A program made the position numbers and the translations under genes. DNA of 64,000 bases from Amycolatopsis sp. GM8 (GTDB lineage Bacteria; Actinomycetota; Actinomycetes; Mycobacteriales; Pseudonocardiaceae). Within the stretch, counting starts at the first letter, position 1. Every line of letters starts with the position of its first letter. The stretch is from positions 1 to 64,000 of the forward strand of contig NZ_JAJKFK010000002.1 in the NCBI RefSeq assembly GCF_021653975.1. Reading direction: 5' to 3'. Below, one piece after another: positions 17,136-28,468 of this stretch. The notes under the pieces are model-generated. The model did not search any database, was not told the origin of the DNA, and saw only the letters and a list, made by a program, of their open reading frames with translations.

Positions 17136-17579
17136 TCAGGCCACGGTGGCGGTGCCACCGGCAGCCTGCAGCTTCTCCTTGGCGGAGCCGGAGAAGGCAT
17201 CGGCGGTGACGTCCAGCTTGACGCTGACGTCGCCGTTGCCCAGCACCTTGACGAGCTTGCCCTTGCGGACCAGGCCACGCTCGGCCAGGTCCTCCTTGGA
17301 CACGGCGCCACCGTCGGCGAACACCCGGGCGATGTCGCCCACGTTCACCGGCTGGTACTCCGTGCGGAACCGGTTCTTGAAGCCACGCAGCTTCGGCAGC
17401 CGCATGTGGATGGGCATCTGCCCACCCTCGAAGCCGGCGGGCACGTTCTTGCGGGCCTTGGTGCCCTTGGTGCCGCGACCGGCGGTCTTGCCCTTCGAGC
17501 CCTCACCACGGCCGACCCGGATCTTGTCGCGCTTGGCGCCGGGCGCGGGCCGCAGGTGGTGGATCTTGATGGCGGTCAT
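17136..17579 (-). CDS. rplO: 50S ribosomal protein L15
   Basis: 147 aa. [23 protein letters not shown], given as [11 protein letters not shown] and [18 protein letters not shown], is the L15 N-terminal rRNA-penetrating arm; [14 protein letters not shown] follows, and the globular domain ends the protein. L15 links 23S domains late in 50S assembly. ATG overlaps the rpmD stop (ATGA). It is the last gene of the spc cluster here. Confidence 0.98.
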   Translation of the reverse strand: MTAIKIHHLRPAPGAKRDKIRVGRGEGSKGKTAGRGTKGTKARKNVPAGFEGGQMPIHMRLPKLRGFKNRFRTEYQPVNVGDIARVFADGGAVSKEDLAERGLVRKGKLVKVLGNGDVSVKLDVTADAFSGSAKEKLQAAGGTATVA

Positions 17580-17761
17580 GCCTTGACCTCCTCAACGATC
17601 ACGAGGTGACGCACCGTGTGGATCAGGCCGCGCAGCTCCGGCGAGTCCTCGCGGACCACGGACTGCCGGATCTTGTGCAGGCCGAGGGTCCGCAGCGACT
17701 CACGGTGGTTCCGCTTCGTCCCGATCTTGCTCTTGACCTGGGTGACCTTCAGCTGAGCCAT
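17576..17761 (-). CDS. rpmD: 50S ribosomal protein L30
   Basis: 61 aa, the normal size. [22 protein letters not shown] and [22 protein letters not shown] (each a known L30 strand-helix block) are recognisable. ATG at 17761 lies one base downstream of the rpsE stop, so it depends on translation of rpsE; its own stop overlaps rplO. L30 binds 5S-proximal 23S rRNA. Confidence 0.97.
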   Translation of the reverse strand: MAQLKVTQVKSKIGTKRNHRESLRTLGLHKIRQSVVREDSPELRGLIHTVRHLVIVEEVKA

Positions 17762-17762
17762 G

Positions 17763-18410
17763 TCAGACCCCCTGCCCCGCACGCTGGCGCAGCATCCGGG
17801 CCGGCGCGACGTCCTCGAGCGGCAGGCCACGGCGGGCCGCCACCTCCTCCGGACGCTGCAGGCCCTTGAGGGCTGCCACGGTCGCGTGCACGATGTTGAT
17901 CGCGTTGTCGCTGCCGAGCGACTTGGACAGCACGTCGTGCACGCCAGCGCACTCCAGCACCGCGCGCACCGGGCCACCGGCGATGACACCGGTACCGGCG
18001 CTGGCCGGGCGCAGCAGCACCACACCGGCGGCGTCCTCACCCTGGATGGGGTGCGGGATGGTGCCGCCGATCCGGGGAACGCGGAAGAAGTTCTTCTTCG
18101 CTTCCTCGACGCCCTTGGCGATGGCCGCGGGAACTTCCTTGGCCTTGCCGTAGCCGACGCCGACCTGACCGTCGCCGTCACCGACGACGACCAGCGCGGT
18201 GAAGCTGAAGCGACGACCACCCTTGACGACCTTGGCGACGCGGTTGATCGCCACCACGCGCTCGAGGTGCGGGGTCTTGTCCTGGCCGGCCCCGCCACGG
18301 CCACTGTCGCGACGGTCCCTGCGGTCCCGGCGGTCGCCGCGGTCATTGCCGCCGCCCTGGCCGCCCGGCCCGCCTTGCCCGCCGCCAAACTGCCGCGTAC
18401 GTCCCGGCAT
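17763..18410 (-). CDS. rpsE: 30S ribosomal protein S5
   Basis: 215 aa. The dsRNA-binding half ([27 protein letters not shown], in pieces [16 protein letters not shown]) and the C-terminal half ([31 protein letters not shown]) are complete. The first ~45 residues are a Gly/Arg/Asp-rich extension with [10 protein letters not shown] repeats, typical of actinomycete S5 but longer than in Escherichia coli. S5 controls decoding accuracy. Confidence 0.97.
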   Translation of the reverse strand: MPGRTRQFGGGQGGPGGQGGGNDRGDRRDRRDRRDSGRGGAGQDKTPHLERVVAINRVAKVVKGGRRFSFTALVVVGDGDGQVGVGYGKAKEVPAAIAKGVEEAKKNFFRVPRIGGTIPHPIQGEDAAGVVLLRPASAGTGVIAGGPVRAVLECAGVHDVLSKSLGSDNAINIVHATVAALKGLQRPEEVAARRGLPLEDVAPARMLRQRAGQGV

Positions 18411-18446
18411 CAGGCTTTCCTTCCATTCACGTGCTCGTGCATCGGT

Positions 18447-18848
18447 CTACAACCCCAACCCGCCCTCGCGGGCGGCGTCGGCCAGCGCCGCGATGCGACC
18501 GTGGTAGCCGTTGCCACCATGGTCGAACACGGCACTCGTGATGCCCGCGTTCTTGGCACGGGCCGCCAGCAGCTCGCCGACCTTGGCGGCCTTGGCCTTC
18601 TTGTCGCCCTCGACGGCGCGCACATCCGGCTCCATCGTCGACGCCGCGGCCAGCGTGTGGCCGGTGAGGTCGTCGATCAGCTGGGCGTAGATGTGCCGCG
18701 AGGACCGCTTCACCGACAGCCGAGGCCGCTGCTCGGTGCCGTTGATCTTCTTGCGAAGCCGGAAGTGACGGCGCGCCTTCGCGATGCGGCGCTGGGTCGA
18801 GGCATCCCGACCGACCAGCTTCCGCTTCTTGGTTGCAGTGTCGCTCAT
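18447..18848 (-). CDS. rplR: 50S ribosomal protein L18
   Basis: 133 aa from ATG at 18848. [21 protein letters not shown] (in pieces [26 protein letters not shown]) and [25 protein letters not shown] at the end are diagnostic. It carries 5S rRNA into the 50S subunit together with L5. A GTG six bases upstream overlaps the rplF stop and is an alternative start adding two residues. Confidence 0.97.
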   Translation of the reverse strand: MSDTATKKRKLVGRDASTQRRIAKARRHFRLRKKINGTEQRPRLSVKRSSRHIYAQLIDDLTGHTLAAASTMEPDVRAVEGDKKAKAAKVGELLAARAKNAGITSAVFDHGGNGYHGRIAALADAAREGGLGL

Positions 18849-18850
18849 GA

Positions 18851-19390
18851 TCACTTACCCGTCTTTCCGACCTTGCGACGGATGCGCTCACCCTCGTAGC
18901 GCAGCCCCTTGCCCTTGTACGGGTCAGGGCGGCGCAGCTTGCGGATCACCGCGGCCGTCTGGCCGACCTTCTGCTTGTCGATGCCGGACACCGAGAACCG
19001 GGTCGGGGTGTCCACCTTGAAGGTGATGCCCTCCGGCGCCTCGATCAGCACCGGGTGGCTGTAGCCGAGGGCGAACTCGAGGTTGCTGCCCTTGGCCTGC
19101 ACGCGGTAGCCGACGCCGTGGATCTCGAGCTTCTTCTCGTACCCCGCGGTCACACCCACGACCAGGTTGTTCACCAGGGTCCGGGTGAGGCCGTGCAGGG
19201 CCTTGTTCTGCCGCTCGTCATTGGGCCGCTTGACCTGCAGCGTGCCGTCCTCGTCGCGCTCGACGGTGATCGGCGCGGCGAGGGTGTGCGACAGGGTGCC
19301 CTTGGGTCCCTTGACCGAGATGCTCTGGCCGTCGATGGTCACCTCGACCCCGGAGGGGACGGGAATCGGCAGCTTTCCGATACGTGACAT
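18851..19390 (-). CDS. rplF: 50S ribosomal protein L6
   Basis: 179 aa. [16 protein letters not shown] at the N-terminus, [11 protein letters not shown], then [18 protein letters not shown] and [14 protein letters not shown] in the two related domains. L6 binds the sarcin-ricin region beside the factor-binding site. Normal position between rpsH and rplR. Confidence 0.98.
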   Translation of the reverse strand: MSRIGKLPIPVPSGVEVTIDGQSISVKGPKGTLSHTLAAPITVERDEDGTLQVKRPNDERQNKALHGLTRTLVNNLVVGVTAGYEKKLEIHGVGYRVQAKGSNLEFALGYSHPVLIEAPEGITFKVDTPTRFSVSGIDKQKVGQTAAVIRKLRRPDPYKGKGLRYEGERIRRKVGKTGK

Positions 19391-19406
19391 GCCTAAACTC
19401 CCTTCC

Positions 19407-19805
19407 TCACCACACGTAGGCGAGGACTTCCCCGCCCACTCCGTTGCGCTTCGCCTGCCGGTCGGTCTGCAGACCGCCGGACGTCGAGATGATCGCGATG
19501 CCGAGGCCGCCGAGCACGCTGGGCAGCTCGGTCGACTTCGCGTACACCCGCAGGCCGGGCTTGGACACCCGGCGCAGGCCCGCGATGCTGCGCTCGCGGT
19601 TGCGGCCGTACTTCAGTTCGACGACGAGGTTCTTGTGCTTCTCGCCCGGCTCCGAGCGGTAGCTCGCGATGTAGCCCTCGCGCTTGAGGATGTCCGCGAT
19701 GTTCTGCTTCAGCTTCGAGTGGGGCAGCACGACCTCGTCGTGGTACGCCGAGTTGGCGTTGCGCAGACGAGTCAAGAAGTCTGCGATCGGGTCGGTCATC
19801 GTCAT
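19407..19805 (-). CDS. rpsH: 30S ribosomal protein S8
   Basis: 132 aa from ATG at 19805; a second in-frame ATG at 19799 would give 130 aa and begins the exact family alignment ([15 protein letters not shown]). The C-terminal [26 protein letters not shown] segment (in pieces [15 protein letters not shown]) marks S8. S8 binds the central domain of 16S rRNA and, in Escherichia coli, represses the spc operon. A 14-bp CCCCCGGCCGGGGG palindrome lies just upstream (19835-19848). Confidence 0.97.
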   Translation of the reverse strand: MTMTDPIADFLTRLRNANSAYHDEVVLPHSKLKQNIADILKREGYIASYRSEPGEKHKNLVVELKYGRNRERSIAGLRRVSKPGLRVYAKSTELPSVLGGLGIAIISTSGGLQTDRQAKRNGVGGEVLAYVW

Positions 19806-19882
19806 GGTGACCTGTCAACCTTTCTCGCCTGGTTCCCCCGGCCGGGGGCCTGTGGCGAAGTGGGAGCCTGGAAGTTCTTGAA

Positions 19883-20068
19883 TTACCAGCTGGACTTGCT
19901 CACGCCCGGCAGTTCGCCCGCGTGCGCCATCTCGCGCAGGCAGAGCCGGCAGATGCCGAACTTGCGGTACACCGCGTGCGGCCGGCCGCAGCGGTTGCAG
20001 CGGGTGTAGCCGCGCACCTTGAACTTCGGCTTGCGCGCGGCCTTGGCGATCAGAGCCTTCTTGGCCAT
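19883..20068 (-). CDS. rpsN: 30S ribosomal protein S14, type Z (zinc)
   Basis: 61 aa. The zinc-binding cysteines are C24, C27, C40 and C43 (RCNRCGRP and [12 protein letters not shown]). This is the short type-Z S14, distinct from the longer zinc-free form used under zinc starvation; only this copy is in the window. It lies between rplE and rpsH as in other actinobacteria. Confidence 0.98.
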   Translation of the reverse strand: MAKKALIAKAARKPKFKVRGYTRCNRCGRPHAVYRKFGICRLCLREMAHAGELPGVSKSSW

Positions 20069-20071
20069 GGC

Positions 20072-20635
20072 TTACGCCTCCTTGAACGGGAAGCCGAGCT
20101 TGCGAAGCAGCGCGCGGCCCTCGTCATCGGTGGTAGCGGTGGTGACAACGGTGACGTCCATGCCGCGGGGGCGGTCGATGGCGTCGGGGTCGATCTCGTG
20201 GAACATCGACTGCTCGTTGAGACCGAACGTGTAGTTGCCGTTGCCGTCGAACTGCTTGGGCGAAAGCCCGCGGAAGTCACGGATACGCGGCAACGCGATG
20301 GACAGCAGCCGGTCCAGGAACTCCCACATCCGGTCCCCGCGCAGCGTGACGCGGGCGCCGATGGGCTGGCCCTCGCGGAGCTTGAACTGCGCGATGGACT
20401 TGCGCGCCCGGCGCACCTCGGGCTTCTGGCCGGTGATGGCCGTCAGGTCCTTGATGGCACCGTCGATCAGCTTGCTGTCCCGCGCGGCGTCGCCGACACC
20501 CATGTTGACGACGACCTTCACCACGCCCGGGATCAGGTGCACGTTGGGGTAGGAGAACTCTTTCTGGAGCTCCGACTTGATCTGCTCGCGGTAGCGGGTC
20601 TTCAACCGCGGCATGGTCTTCTCTGCGGTCGTCAT
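20072..20635 (-). CDS. rplE: 50S ribosomal protein L5
   Basis: 187 aa. [16 protein letters not shown] near the N-terminus, [19 protein letters not shown] (in pieces [14 protein letters not shown]), [12 protein letters not shown] and FPFKEA at the end are L5 blocks. L5 binds 5S rRNA and contacts P-site tRNA. The ATG shares one base with the rplX stop (TGATG), giving coupling. Confidence 0.98.
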   Translation of the reverse strand: MTTAEKTMPRLKTRYREQIKSELQKEFSYPNVHLIPGVVKVVVNMGVGDAARDSKLIDGAIKDLTAITGQKPEVRRARKSIAQFKLREGQPIGARVTLRGDRMWEFLDRLLSIALPRIRDFRGLSPKQFDGNGNYTFGLNEQSMFHEIDPDAIDRPRGMDVTVVTTATTDDEGRALLRKLGFPFKEA

Positions 20636-20949
20636 CAGATGTCCTTACCGGTCCGGCGCGAGATGCGAACCTTCTTGCCGTCCTCGCCGACGCGGTAGCC
20701 GACGCGGGCCGGCTTGCCGTCGGAGTCGACGACCATCACGTTCGACACGTGGATCGGCGCCTCCTGGGTCACGATGCCGCCGGACTGCGCGCCGCGCTGG
20801 GTCTGGGTGATCCGGGTGTGCTTCTTGATCCGGTTCACGCCCTCGACCAGCACCCGCTCGCGGTCCGGGTAGGCCTGGATGACCTTGCCCTTGGCGCCCT
20901 TGTCCTTGCCCGAGATGACGACGACCGTGTCGCCTTTCTTGACCTTCAT
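20635..20949 (-). CDS. rplX: 50S ribosomal protein L24
   Basis: 104-aa KOW-domain protein: [21 protein letters not shown] at the start and the [10 protein letters not shown] strand later. L24 is an assembly initiator at the 5' end of 23S rRNA. It follows rplN by two bases. Confidence 0.98.
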   Translation of the reverse strand: MKVKKGDTVVVISGKDKGAKGKVIQAYPDRERVLVEGVNRIKKHTRITQTQRGAQSGGIVTQEAPIHVSNVMVVDSDGKPARVGYRVGEDGKKVRISRRTGKDI

Positions 20950-20951
20950 CT

Positions 20952-21320
20952 TCAGAGCACCTCCGGAGCCAGCGAGATGATCTTCATGAACTTGCGGTCA
21001 CGCAGCTCACGGCCGACCGGGCCGAAGATGCGGGTCCCGCGCGGCTCGTTGTCGTTCTTGATGAGCACCGCGGCGTTCTCGTCGAACCGGATGTAGGAGC
21101 CGTCCGGGCGACGCCGCTCCTTCACCGTGCGCACGATGACGGCCTTGACCACGTCACCCTTCTTCACCCCGGCGGCCGGGATGGCGTCCTTAACGGTGGC
21201 GACGATGATGTCGCCGATACCCGCGTAGCGCCGCCCCGAACCACCGAGCACGCGGATGCAGAGGATCTCCTTGGCACCCGTGTTGTCGGCGACTCGTAGT
21301 CGCGACTCCTGCTGGATCAC
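20952..21320 (-). CDS. rplN: 50S ribosomal protein L14
   Basis: 122 aa, exactly the usual size. [35 protein letters not shown] and the end [21 protein letters not shown] (in pieces [11 protein letters not shown]) are diagnostic. Start is GTG at 21320 with AGGAG upstream. It lies at the subunit interface. The 86-bp gap to rpsQ holds no gene. Confidence 0.98.
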   Translation of the reverse strand: MIQQESRLRVADNTGAKEILCIRVLGGSGRRYAGIGDIIVATVKDAIPAAGVKKGDVVKAVIVRTVKERRRPDGSYIRFDENAAVLIKNDNEPRGTRIFGPVGRELRDRKFMKIISLAPEVL

Positions 21321-21406
21321 GTCAACTCCTGTATGTCTCGCCGGTTCTCACGCTCTTGACGTTGCGCGAGCCTGGCGGAACGGAAGGGACCTGAAAGGGC
21401 CCCTGA

Positions 21407-21709
21407 TTACTTGGCCTTCTCCACGATCCGCACGAGCCGCCACCGCTTGGTGGCCGACAGCGGGCGGGTCTCCATGAGCACCACGCGGTCGCCGATGCCG
21501 GCGGTGTTCTCCTCGTCGTGCGCCTTCACCTTGCTGGTGGTGCGGACGACCTTCGGATACTTCGGGTGCTTCTTGCGGTCCTCGAGCTCCACCACGATGG
21601 TCTTGTCCATCTTGTCGGAGACGACGTAGCCCTCGCGGACCTTGCGGTAGTTGCGACCCGAGTCGCGATTCTGCACCGGCTGCGCCGCGAGCTGTTCGTT
21701 CTCGCTCAT
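21407..21709 (-). CDS. rpsQ: 30S ribosomal protein S17
   Basis: 100 aa. The OB-fold core reads [20 protein letters not shown] and [21 protein letters not shown] (each in part), ending [11 protein letters not shown]. An ~20-residue polar N-terminal extension precedes it. ATG overlaps the rpmC stop by four bases. S17 stabilises the 5' domain of 16S rRNA. Confidence 0.97.
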   Translation of the reverse strand: MSENEQLAAQPVQNRDSGRNYRKVREGYVVSDKMDKTIVVELEDRKKHPKYPKVVRTTSKVKAHDEENTAGIGDRVVLMETRPLSATKRWRLVRIVEKAK

Positions 21710-21954
21710 GCCGCACCTTCCTCGTTCTCACCGTCGGGAGCGACCGACAGGCCCAGCTCCCGCTCACGCATGATCGTGTAGATCCGCGCGATGTCAGTGC
21801 GCACGGTGCGCAGCCGACGGTTGTTGTCCAGCTGCCCGGTGGCCATCTGGAAGCGGAGGTTGAACAGCTCCTCCTTGGCCTCCTTCAGGCGCAGCACCAG
21901 CTCTTCCTGGGTGAGCTCACGCAGCTCCGACGGAGCGACTCCGGCCTGCGCCAT
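21706..21954 (-). CDS. rpmC: 50S ribosomal protein L29
   Basis: 82 aa. [34 protein letters not shown], quoted in pieces as [12 protein letters not shown] and [10 protein letters not shown], then [18 protein letters not shown] are the two L29 helices; a short acidic tail follows. L29 sits at the tunnel exit where trigger factor and SRP dock. Coupled to rplP by a one-base overlap. Confidence 0.97.
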   Translation of the reverse strand: MAQAGVAPSELRELTQEELVLRLKEAKEELFNLRFQMATGQLDNNRRLRTVRTDIARIYTIMRERELGLSVAPDGENEEGAA

Positions 21955-22373
21955 CAGAACTCACCACCTTCACGGGTCACGATGCGGCACTTCATGGGCA
22001 GCTTGTGGATCGCACGGCGCAGCGCCTCGCGCGCGGTCGCCTCGTTCGGGAAGCTCATCTCGAACATGACGCGGCCGGGCTTGACGTTGGCGATCCACCA
22101 TTCCGGCGAACCCTTACCGGAACCCATCCGGGTTTCGGCCGGCTTCTTGGTCAGCGGGCGGTCCGGGAAGATGTTGATCCAGATCTTGCCGCCACGCTTG
22201 ATGTGCCGGGTCATGGCGATACGAGCGGACTCGATCTGCCGGTTGGTCACGTAAGCGTGTTCAAGCGCCTGAATGCCGAACTCGCCGAAGGTCACCTTCG
22301 TGCCGCCGGTGGCGGCGCCGGTGCGCTTCGGGTGGTGCTGCTTGCGGTGCTTGACCTTGCGTGGGACGAGCAC
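21954..22373 (-). CDS. rplP: 50S ribosomal protein L16
   Basis: 139 aa. [40 protein letters not shown] (in part), [19 protein letters not shown] and [13 protein letters not shown] identify it. L16 organises the A-site finger region. Its GTG/ATG region lies four bases after the rpsC stop. Confidence 0.98.
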   Translation of the reverse strand: MLVPRKVKHRKQHHPKRTGAATGGTKVTFGEFGIQALEHAYVTNRQIESARIAMTRHIKRGGKIWINIFPDRPLTKKPAETRMGSGKGSPEWWIANVKPGRVMFEMSFPNEATAREALRRAIHKLPMKCRIVTREGGEF

Positions 22374-22376
22374 GCC

Positions 22377-23242
<866 letters not shown>

Positions 23243-23243
<1 letters not shown>

Positions 23244-23650
23244 TACCGGCCACCCTTCCTCTTACCGCTCTTCTTGGCCTCAGGACGGGACTCGACCTCG
23301 ACCGTGATGTGGCTCGTGCGCTTGCGGATCCGGTACGCGCGCCCCTGGGCACGCGGGCGGATGCGCTTGAGCGTCGGGCCCTCGTCCGCGTAGGCGTTCT
23401 TCACCCACAGCGTCTCCGGGTCCAGGTCCAGGTTGTTCTCCGCGTTGGCCATGGCGCTCTGCAGCACCTTCGCCACCGGCTGGCTCGCCGCGAACGGGGC
23501 GAACCGCAGGATGGCGAGGGCCTCCTGGGCGTTCTTGCCCTTGATCAGCTCGATCACCCGGCGCACCTTCATGGGCGAGTCCCGGACGAAGCGAGCCCGC
23601 GCATAGGCCGCGGGAAGCTCCTCGGCCTCTGCGTTGTGTGGGGCACTCAT
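23243..23650 (-). CDS. rplV: 50S ribosomal protein L22
   Basis: 135 aa. [35 protein letters not shown] and the tunnel-lining hairpin followed by [22 protein letters not shown] (in part) are diagnostic. The extended loop reaches the peptide tunnel. No macrolide-type deletion is apparent in the loop. Confidence 0.98.
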
Positions 23651-23678
23651 TCGTTAGTTCCTCTTCTCGGTGCGCTCG

Positions 23679-23960
23679 TCAGCGGCGGCGCGACTTGCGG
23701 TCGTCCTTGATGTGGCCCTTGAAGGTCCGCGTCGGGGCGAACTCGCCCAGCTTGTGACCCACCATCGCCTCGGTGACGAACACCGGGACGTGCTTGCGGC
23801 CGTCGTGCACGGCGATCGTGTGCCCGAGCATGTCGGGGATGATCGTGGACCGGCGGGACCACGTCTTGATCACCGTCTTCTTGTTCGACTCGTTGAGCGC
23901 GTCCACCTTCTTGAGCAGGTGGTCGTCCACGAACGGGCCCTTCTTGAGGCTGCGCGGCAT
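23679..23960 (-). CDS. rpsS: 30S ribosomal protein S19
   Basis: 93 aa, the standard length. [45 protein letters not shown] (in part) and [11 protein letters not shown] are unmistakable. S19 contacts S13 in the 30S head. It lies between rplB and rplV. Confidence 0.98.
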   Translation of the reverse strand: MPRSLKKGPFVDDHLLKKVDALNESNKKTVIKTWSRRSTIIPDMLGHTIAVHDGRKHVPVFVTEAMVGHKLGEFAPTRTFKGHIKDDRKSRRR

Positions 23961-23978
23961 GTTCTTCTACCTCCCTGC

Positions 23979-24812
<834 letters not shown>

Positions 24813-24827
24813 TGTCAGCTCAGTCCC

Positions 24828-25139
24828 TTACGCGGCGGGTCCGCCGAAGATCTCGATCGGCTTGCTCTCGGCGGACAGCGTCACGATGGCGCGCTTGGTG
24901 TCCTTGCGCTTGCCAACGCCATAGCGGCTCCGCTTGCGCTTGCCCGGCCGGTTCAGCGTGTTCACGCTGACCACCTTGACCCCGAAGACCTGCTCGACGG
25001 CGATCTTGATCTGGGTCTTGTTGGCGTCCGGGCGCACGATGAACGTGTACTTGTGGTCCTCGAGCAGTCCGTAGGACTTCTCGGAGATCACCGGCGCGAG
25101 CAGGATGTCACGCGGGTCGGGGATCGCCACGCTGCTCAC
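24828..25139 (-). CDS. rplW: 50S ribosomal protein L23
   Basis: 103 aa. [40 protein letters not shown] and [18 protein letters not shown] are L23 blocks. It forms the docking site for trigger factor and SRP. Its start overlaps the rplD stop by four bases. Confidence 0.98.
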   Translation of the reverse strand: MSSVAIPDPRDILLAPVISEKSYGLLEDHKYTFIVRPDANKTQIKIAVEQVFGVKVVSVNTLNRPGKRKRSRYGVGKRKDTKRAIVTLSAESKPIEIFGGPAA

Positions 25140-25846
25140 TGGTCACTCCCTTCCAGCTCGCTGGACGTGGCCGAGGCCTTCACGCTCTTGCCCTTGACCG
25201 GGCCGGCGACGAAGACGTCGTATGCCGCCTTGGTGAACACCAAGTCGTCGTTGACCAGCACGTCGTAGGTGTTGAGCTGGTCGGGGTGGATCAGGTGCAC
25301 GTGGGTGAGGTTCCGCGCGGACAACCACGCCAGCTCCTCGTCCCGGCTCAGCACGACCAGCACCCGCGTCGCCTGCGTCAGCGCGGCGAGGGTGGCCTTG
25401 GCGTCCTTCGTGGACGGCTTCTCACCGGTGACCAGCTCGGTCACGACGTGCAGCTGGCCGGCGCGCGCCCGGTCCGAGAGGGCGCCACGCAGGGCGGCGG
25501 CCTTCATCTTCTTCGGGGTGCGCTGGGTGTAGTCGCGCGGCGTGGGGCCGTGCACGACGCCACCGCCGGTGAACTGCGGCGCCCGGGTCGAACCCTGGCG
25601 GGCGCGGCCGGTGCCCTTCTGACGGTACGGCTTCTTGCCGCCACCGGAGACCTCACCACGGGTCTTGGTGTCGTGCGTGCCCTGGCGGGCGGCGGCCAGC
25701 TGGCCCACCACGACCTGGTGCATCAGCGGCACGTTGGCCTGCACGTCGAAGATCTCCGCGGGGAGCTCGACGGTGCCCTCGGCGCTGCCGGCCGGGGTCT
25801 TCAGCTCGACAGCCAGCCTCGCGGCTTGAGCGGACGTTTCAGTCAT
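25136..25846 (-). CDS. rplD: 50S ribosomal protein L4
   Basis: 236 aa. The tunnel loop [33 protein letters not shown] (in part, from [19 protein letters not shown]) and the globular domain with [19 protein letters not shown] are present. L4 lines the exit tunnel and in Escherichia coli controls the S10 operon; whether it does so here is unknown, but the S10 leader is structured. Four-base overlaps on both sides. Confidence 0.98.
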   Translation of the reverse strand: MTETSAQAARLAVELKTPAGSAEGTVELPAEIFDVQANVPLMHQVVVGQLAAARQGTHDTKTRGEVSGGGKKPYRQKGTGRARQGSTRAPQFTGGGVVHGPTPRDYTQRTPKKMKAAALRGALSDRARAGQLHVVTELVTGEKPSTKDAKATLAALTQATRVLVVLSRDEELAWLSARNLTHVHLIHPDQLNTYDVLVNDDLVFTKAAYDVFVAGPVKGKSVKASATSSELEGSDQ

Positions 25847-26499
25847 GCGGTCGCACCACCCTTCGCGGCGGTCCGGATGAACACCACGGTGCCGTTCGGG
25901 CCGGGAACCGCGCCCTTGATCAACAGCAGCCCGTCCTCGGCGCGCACGCCCTGCACGGTCAGGCCCTGCGTGGTGACCTTCACGTGGCCCATGCGGCCGG
26001 CCATCCGGACACCCTTGAACACGCGGCCCGGGGTGGCGCAGCCACCGATCGAGCCGGGCTTGCGGTGCACGGCCTGCGCACCGTGGCTGGCGCCCTGGCC
26101 CTTGAAGCCGTGACGCTTCATGACACCGGCGTAGCCCTTGCCCTTGCTGGTGCCGGTGACGTCGACACGCGAGCCGGCGGGGAACACCTCGGCGGTGATC
26201 TCCTGGCCGACCTCGTAGCTGCCGGCGTCGGTCGTGCGCAGCTCCGCCAGATGGCGGCGCGGGGTCACGCCGGCCTTGTCGAAGTGCCCGGTGCGCGGCT
26301 TGTTGACCTTGCGCGGGTCGATGGCGCCGAACGCCAGCTGGACGGCTTCGTAGCCGTCGTTGTCCTTGGTGCGCACCTGGGTGACGACATTCGGCCCGGC
26401 CTGCACGACGGTCACCGGGATGATCCGGTTGTCCTCGCCGAAGACCTGGGTCATGCCGAGCTTGGTGCCCAGGATGCCCTTCACTTCCCTGTCAGACAT
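25843..26499 (-). CDS. rplC: 50S ribosomal protein L3
   Basis: 218 aa. [23 protein letters not shown] (in part), [21 protein letters not shown] and [24 protein letters not shown] (in part) are classical; the Q-rich methylation loop faces the peptidyl-transferase centre. One of the first proteins to bind 23S rRNA. ATG overlaps no gene; rpsJ lies 31 bp upstream. Confidence 0.98.
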   Translation of the reverse strand: MSDREVKGILGTKLGMTQVFGEDNRIIPVTVVQAGPNVVTQVRTKDNDGYEAVQLAFGAIDPRKVNKPRTGHFDKAGVTPRRHLAELRTTDAGSYEVGQEITAEVFPAGSRVDVTGTSKGKGYAGVMKRHGFKGQGASHGAQAVHRKPGSIGGCATPGRVFKGVRMAGRMGHVKVTTQGLTVQGVRAEDGLLLIKGAVPGPNGTVVFIRTAAKGGATA

Positions 26500-26530
26500 G
26501 AGTCTCTTATCTCCGCCGCTCGCCCAACGC

Positions 26531-26836
26531 TTACTGGATGTTGACGTCGACGCTCGCCGGCAGATCGATGCGCATCAGCGCGTCGACCGTCTTCGGCGTC
26601 GGGTCGAGGATGTCGATCAGACGCTTGTGCGTGCGCATCTCGAAGTGCTCGCGCGAGTCCTTGTACTTGTGCGGCGAGCGGATGACGCAGTAAACGTTCT
26701 TCTCGGTGGGCAGCGGCACAGGTCCGACGACCGAGGCACCCGTGCGCGTCACCGTCTCCACGATCTTGCGCGCGCTGGCGTCGATCGCCTCGTGGTCATA
26801 GGCCTTGAGCCTGATGCGGATCTTCTGTCCCGCCAT
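26531..26836 (-). CDS. rpsJ: 30S ribosomal protein S10 / NusE
   Basis: 101 aa. [50 protein letters not shown] (in part) and [27 protein letters not shown] (in part) are complete. S10 also acts as NusE, linking the ribosome and NusG. ATG at 26836 follows AAGGA by about 12 bases, a long spacing. It heads the S10 operon behind a ~230-nt leader. Confidence 0.98.
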
Positions 26837-26907
26837 GGTTGCAGCTCGTCCTTACCGTCTTGTGCCGCTATTTCCGCACGTCAACTGGGTTTCACCCGGT
26901 CCACGCG

Positions 26908-26930
26908 GTCGGGCGTGTCGCGCCCGACAC
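26908..26930 (-). other. Mutually exclusive hairpins in the S10 leader
   Basis: The same bases can form two stems. GTCGGGCG (26908-26915) can pair with CGCCCGAC (26921-26928) around five bases, or CGTGTCG (26914-26920) can pair with CGACACG (26925-26931) around CGCC. They share bases and cannot coexist, the usual design of an attenuation or regulatory switch. Located about 75-100 nt upstream of the rpsJ start. Confidence 0.5.
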
Positions 26931-27027
26931 GCAGACTGATCCCGCTGGAGGATCGTTGTCGTGCCGGTTGGTCTGGTTTCCGCCGGGGTTTCGTTCACAC
27001 TGACCACCGGCCCAGGCCACTCGCGCG

Positions 27028-27063
27028 AGGGCGGCCGAATCTGCAAGGAGAATCGGCCGCCCT
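27028..27063 (-). other. 5' hairpin of the S10 operon leader
   Basis: AGGGCGGCCGA (27028-27038) pairs perfectly over 11 bp with TCGGCCGCCCT (27053-27063). On the transcript it begins only a few bases after the predicted start site, and its loop contains CUCCUUGCAG, which is anti-Shine-Dalgarno-like and includes UUGCAG, complementary to CUGCAA just before the rpsJ AUG. A 5' stem of this kind may protect the mRNA or interact with the rpsJ start; the interaction is inference. Confidence 0.5.
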
Positions 27064-27076
27064 GCGACGAGCAACC

Positions 27077-27105
27077 TGAATAGTGTCGCACACGCTCTTT
27101 CGCAA
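27077..27105 (-). promoter_or_regulatory. Candidate S10 operon promoter
   Basis: On the minus strand TTGCGA (27100-27105) and TATTCA (27077-27082) are separated by 17 bp, a well-spaced housekeeping-type promoter. Transcription would start near 27069, giving a ~235-nt leader to rpsJ. The -35 touches the tuf terminator, so the preceding unit ends exactly where the S10 unit begins. Confidence 0.62.
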
Positions 27106-27144
27106 CCCAGCCCCGGGGTGCTATAAGCGCCTCCGGGGCTGGGT
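27105..27144 (-). terminator. tuf terminator
   Basis: A 12-bp stem (ACCCAGCCCCGG at 27105-27116 with its complement at 27133-27144) extended by a second inner helix GGTGCT/AGCGCC, beginning six bases after the tuf stop. No U-tract, but the stem is very stable, as is common for high-GC actinobacterial terminators. Confidence 0.78.
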
Positions 27145-27149
27145 GGAAA

Positions 27150-28343
27150 TCACTTGGCGATCTTCGTAACCTGGCCCGCGCCGACGGTCCGGCCACCCTC
27201 ACGGATGGCGAACCGCAGACCCTCGTCCATGGCGACCGGCTGGATCAGGGCGACCTTGATCTCCGTGTTGTCGCCGGGCATGACCATCTCGGTGCCCTCG
27301 GGGAGGGTCACCACGCCGGTCACGTCCGTGGTACGGAAGTAGAACTGCGGGCGGTAGTTGTTGAAGAACGGCGTGTGCCGGCCACCCTCGTCCTTGGACA
27401 GGATGTAGACCGAGCCCTCGAACTCCGTGTGCGGAGTGGTGGTGCCGGGCTTCACGACGACCTGGCCGCGCTCGACGTCCTCACGCTTGATGCCACGCAG
27501 CAGCAGACCGACGTTGTCACCGGCCTGGCCCGAGTCGAGCAGCTTGCGGAACATCTCGACACCGGTGACAGTCGTCTTCTGCGACTTCTCCTTGATGCCG
27601 ACGATCTCGACCTCTTCGTTGACGTTGACCTGGCCGCGCTCCACACGACCGGTCACGACGGTGCCGCGGCCGGTGATCGTGAAGACGTCCTCGATCGGCA
27701 TCAGGAACGGGCGGTCGAGGTCACGCACCGGGTCCGGCACGTTGTCGTCCACGGCCTGCATGAGCTCCAGCACCGACTCGGCCCACTTGGCGTCGCCCTC
27801 GAGAGCCTTGAGGCCCGAGACCTTGACCACGGGGGCGTCGTCGCCGGGGAATTCCTGCGAGGACAGCAGCTCACGGACCTCGAGCTCGACGAGCTCCAGG
27901 ATCTCCTCGTCGTCGACCATGTCGGCCTTGTTCAGGGCCACGACGATGTAGGGCACCCCGACCTGACGGGCGAGCAGCACGTGCTCGCGGGTCTGCGGCA
28001 TCGGGCCGTCGGTCGCGGCGACCACCAGGATCGCGCCGTCCATCTGGGCGGCACCGGTGATCATGTTCTTGATGTAGTCCGCGTGACCGGGGGCGTCCAC
28101 GTGTGCGTAGTGACGCTTCTCGGTCTGGTACTCGACGTGCGAGATGTTGATCGTGATACCGCGCTGCTTCTCCTCCGGCGCGTTGTCGATCTGGTCGAAC
28201 GCGCGGGACTCGTTGAGCTCCGGGTACTTGTCGTGCAGAACCTTGGTGATCGCCGCGGTCAGAGTGGTCTTCCCGTGGTCGACGTGACCAATGGTTCCGA
28301 TGTTGACGTGCGGCTTATTCCGCTCGAACTTCGCCTTCGCCAC
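27150..28343 (-). CDS. tuf: Elongation factor Tu
   Basis: 397 aa GTPase delivering aminoacyl-tRNA. Motifs: [14 protein letters not shown] (P-loop), [14 protein letters not shown] (switch I), [12 protein letters not shown] (G3) and NKADM (G4). Domains II and III are complete, ending [19 protein letters not shown] at 28343 follows AGGAGGACA. fusA precedes it by 125 bp. No duplicate tuf is in the window. Confidence 0.98.
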   Translation of the reverse strand: MAKAKFERNKPHVNIGTIGHVDHGKTTLTAAITKVLHDKYPELNESRAFDQIDNAPEEKQRGITINISHVEYQTEKRHYAHVDAPGHADYIKNMITGAAQMDGAILVVAATDGPMPQTREHVLLARQVGVPYIVVALNKADMVDDEEILELVELEVRELLSSQEFPGDDAPVVKVSGLKALEGDAKWAESVLELMQAVDDNVPDPVRDLDRPFLMPIEDVFTITGRGTVVTGRVERGQVNVNEEVEIVGIKEKSQKTTVTGVEMFRKLLDSGQAGDNVGLLLRGIKREDVERGQVVVKPGTTTPHTEFEGSVYILSKDEGGRHTPFFNNYRPQFYFRTTDVTGVVTLPEGTEMVMPGDNTEIKVALIQPVAMDEGLRFAIREGGRTVGAGQVTKIAK

Positions 28344-28468
28344 TGGAATGTCCTCCTGGACTGTTGCTTGCTCACCGGCCGACGTGGCAGTCGGACAGCG
28401 ACTCGTACTGGTCGGTTGTGCGGACCTTAGGGGAGGCCCCTTTCGCGCCCGCGTTGGGTGCTACGGGA

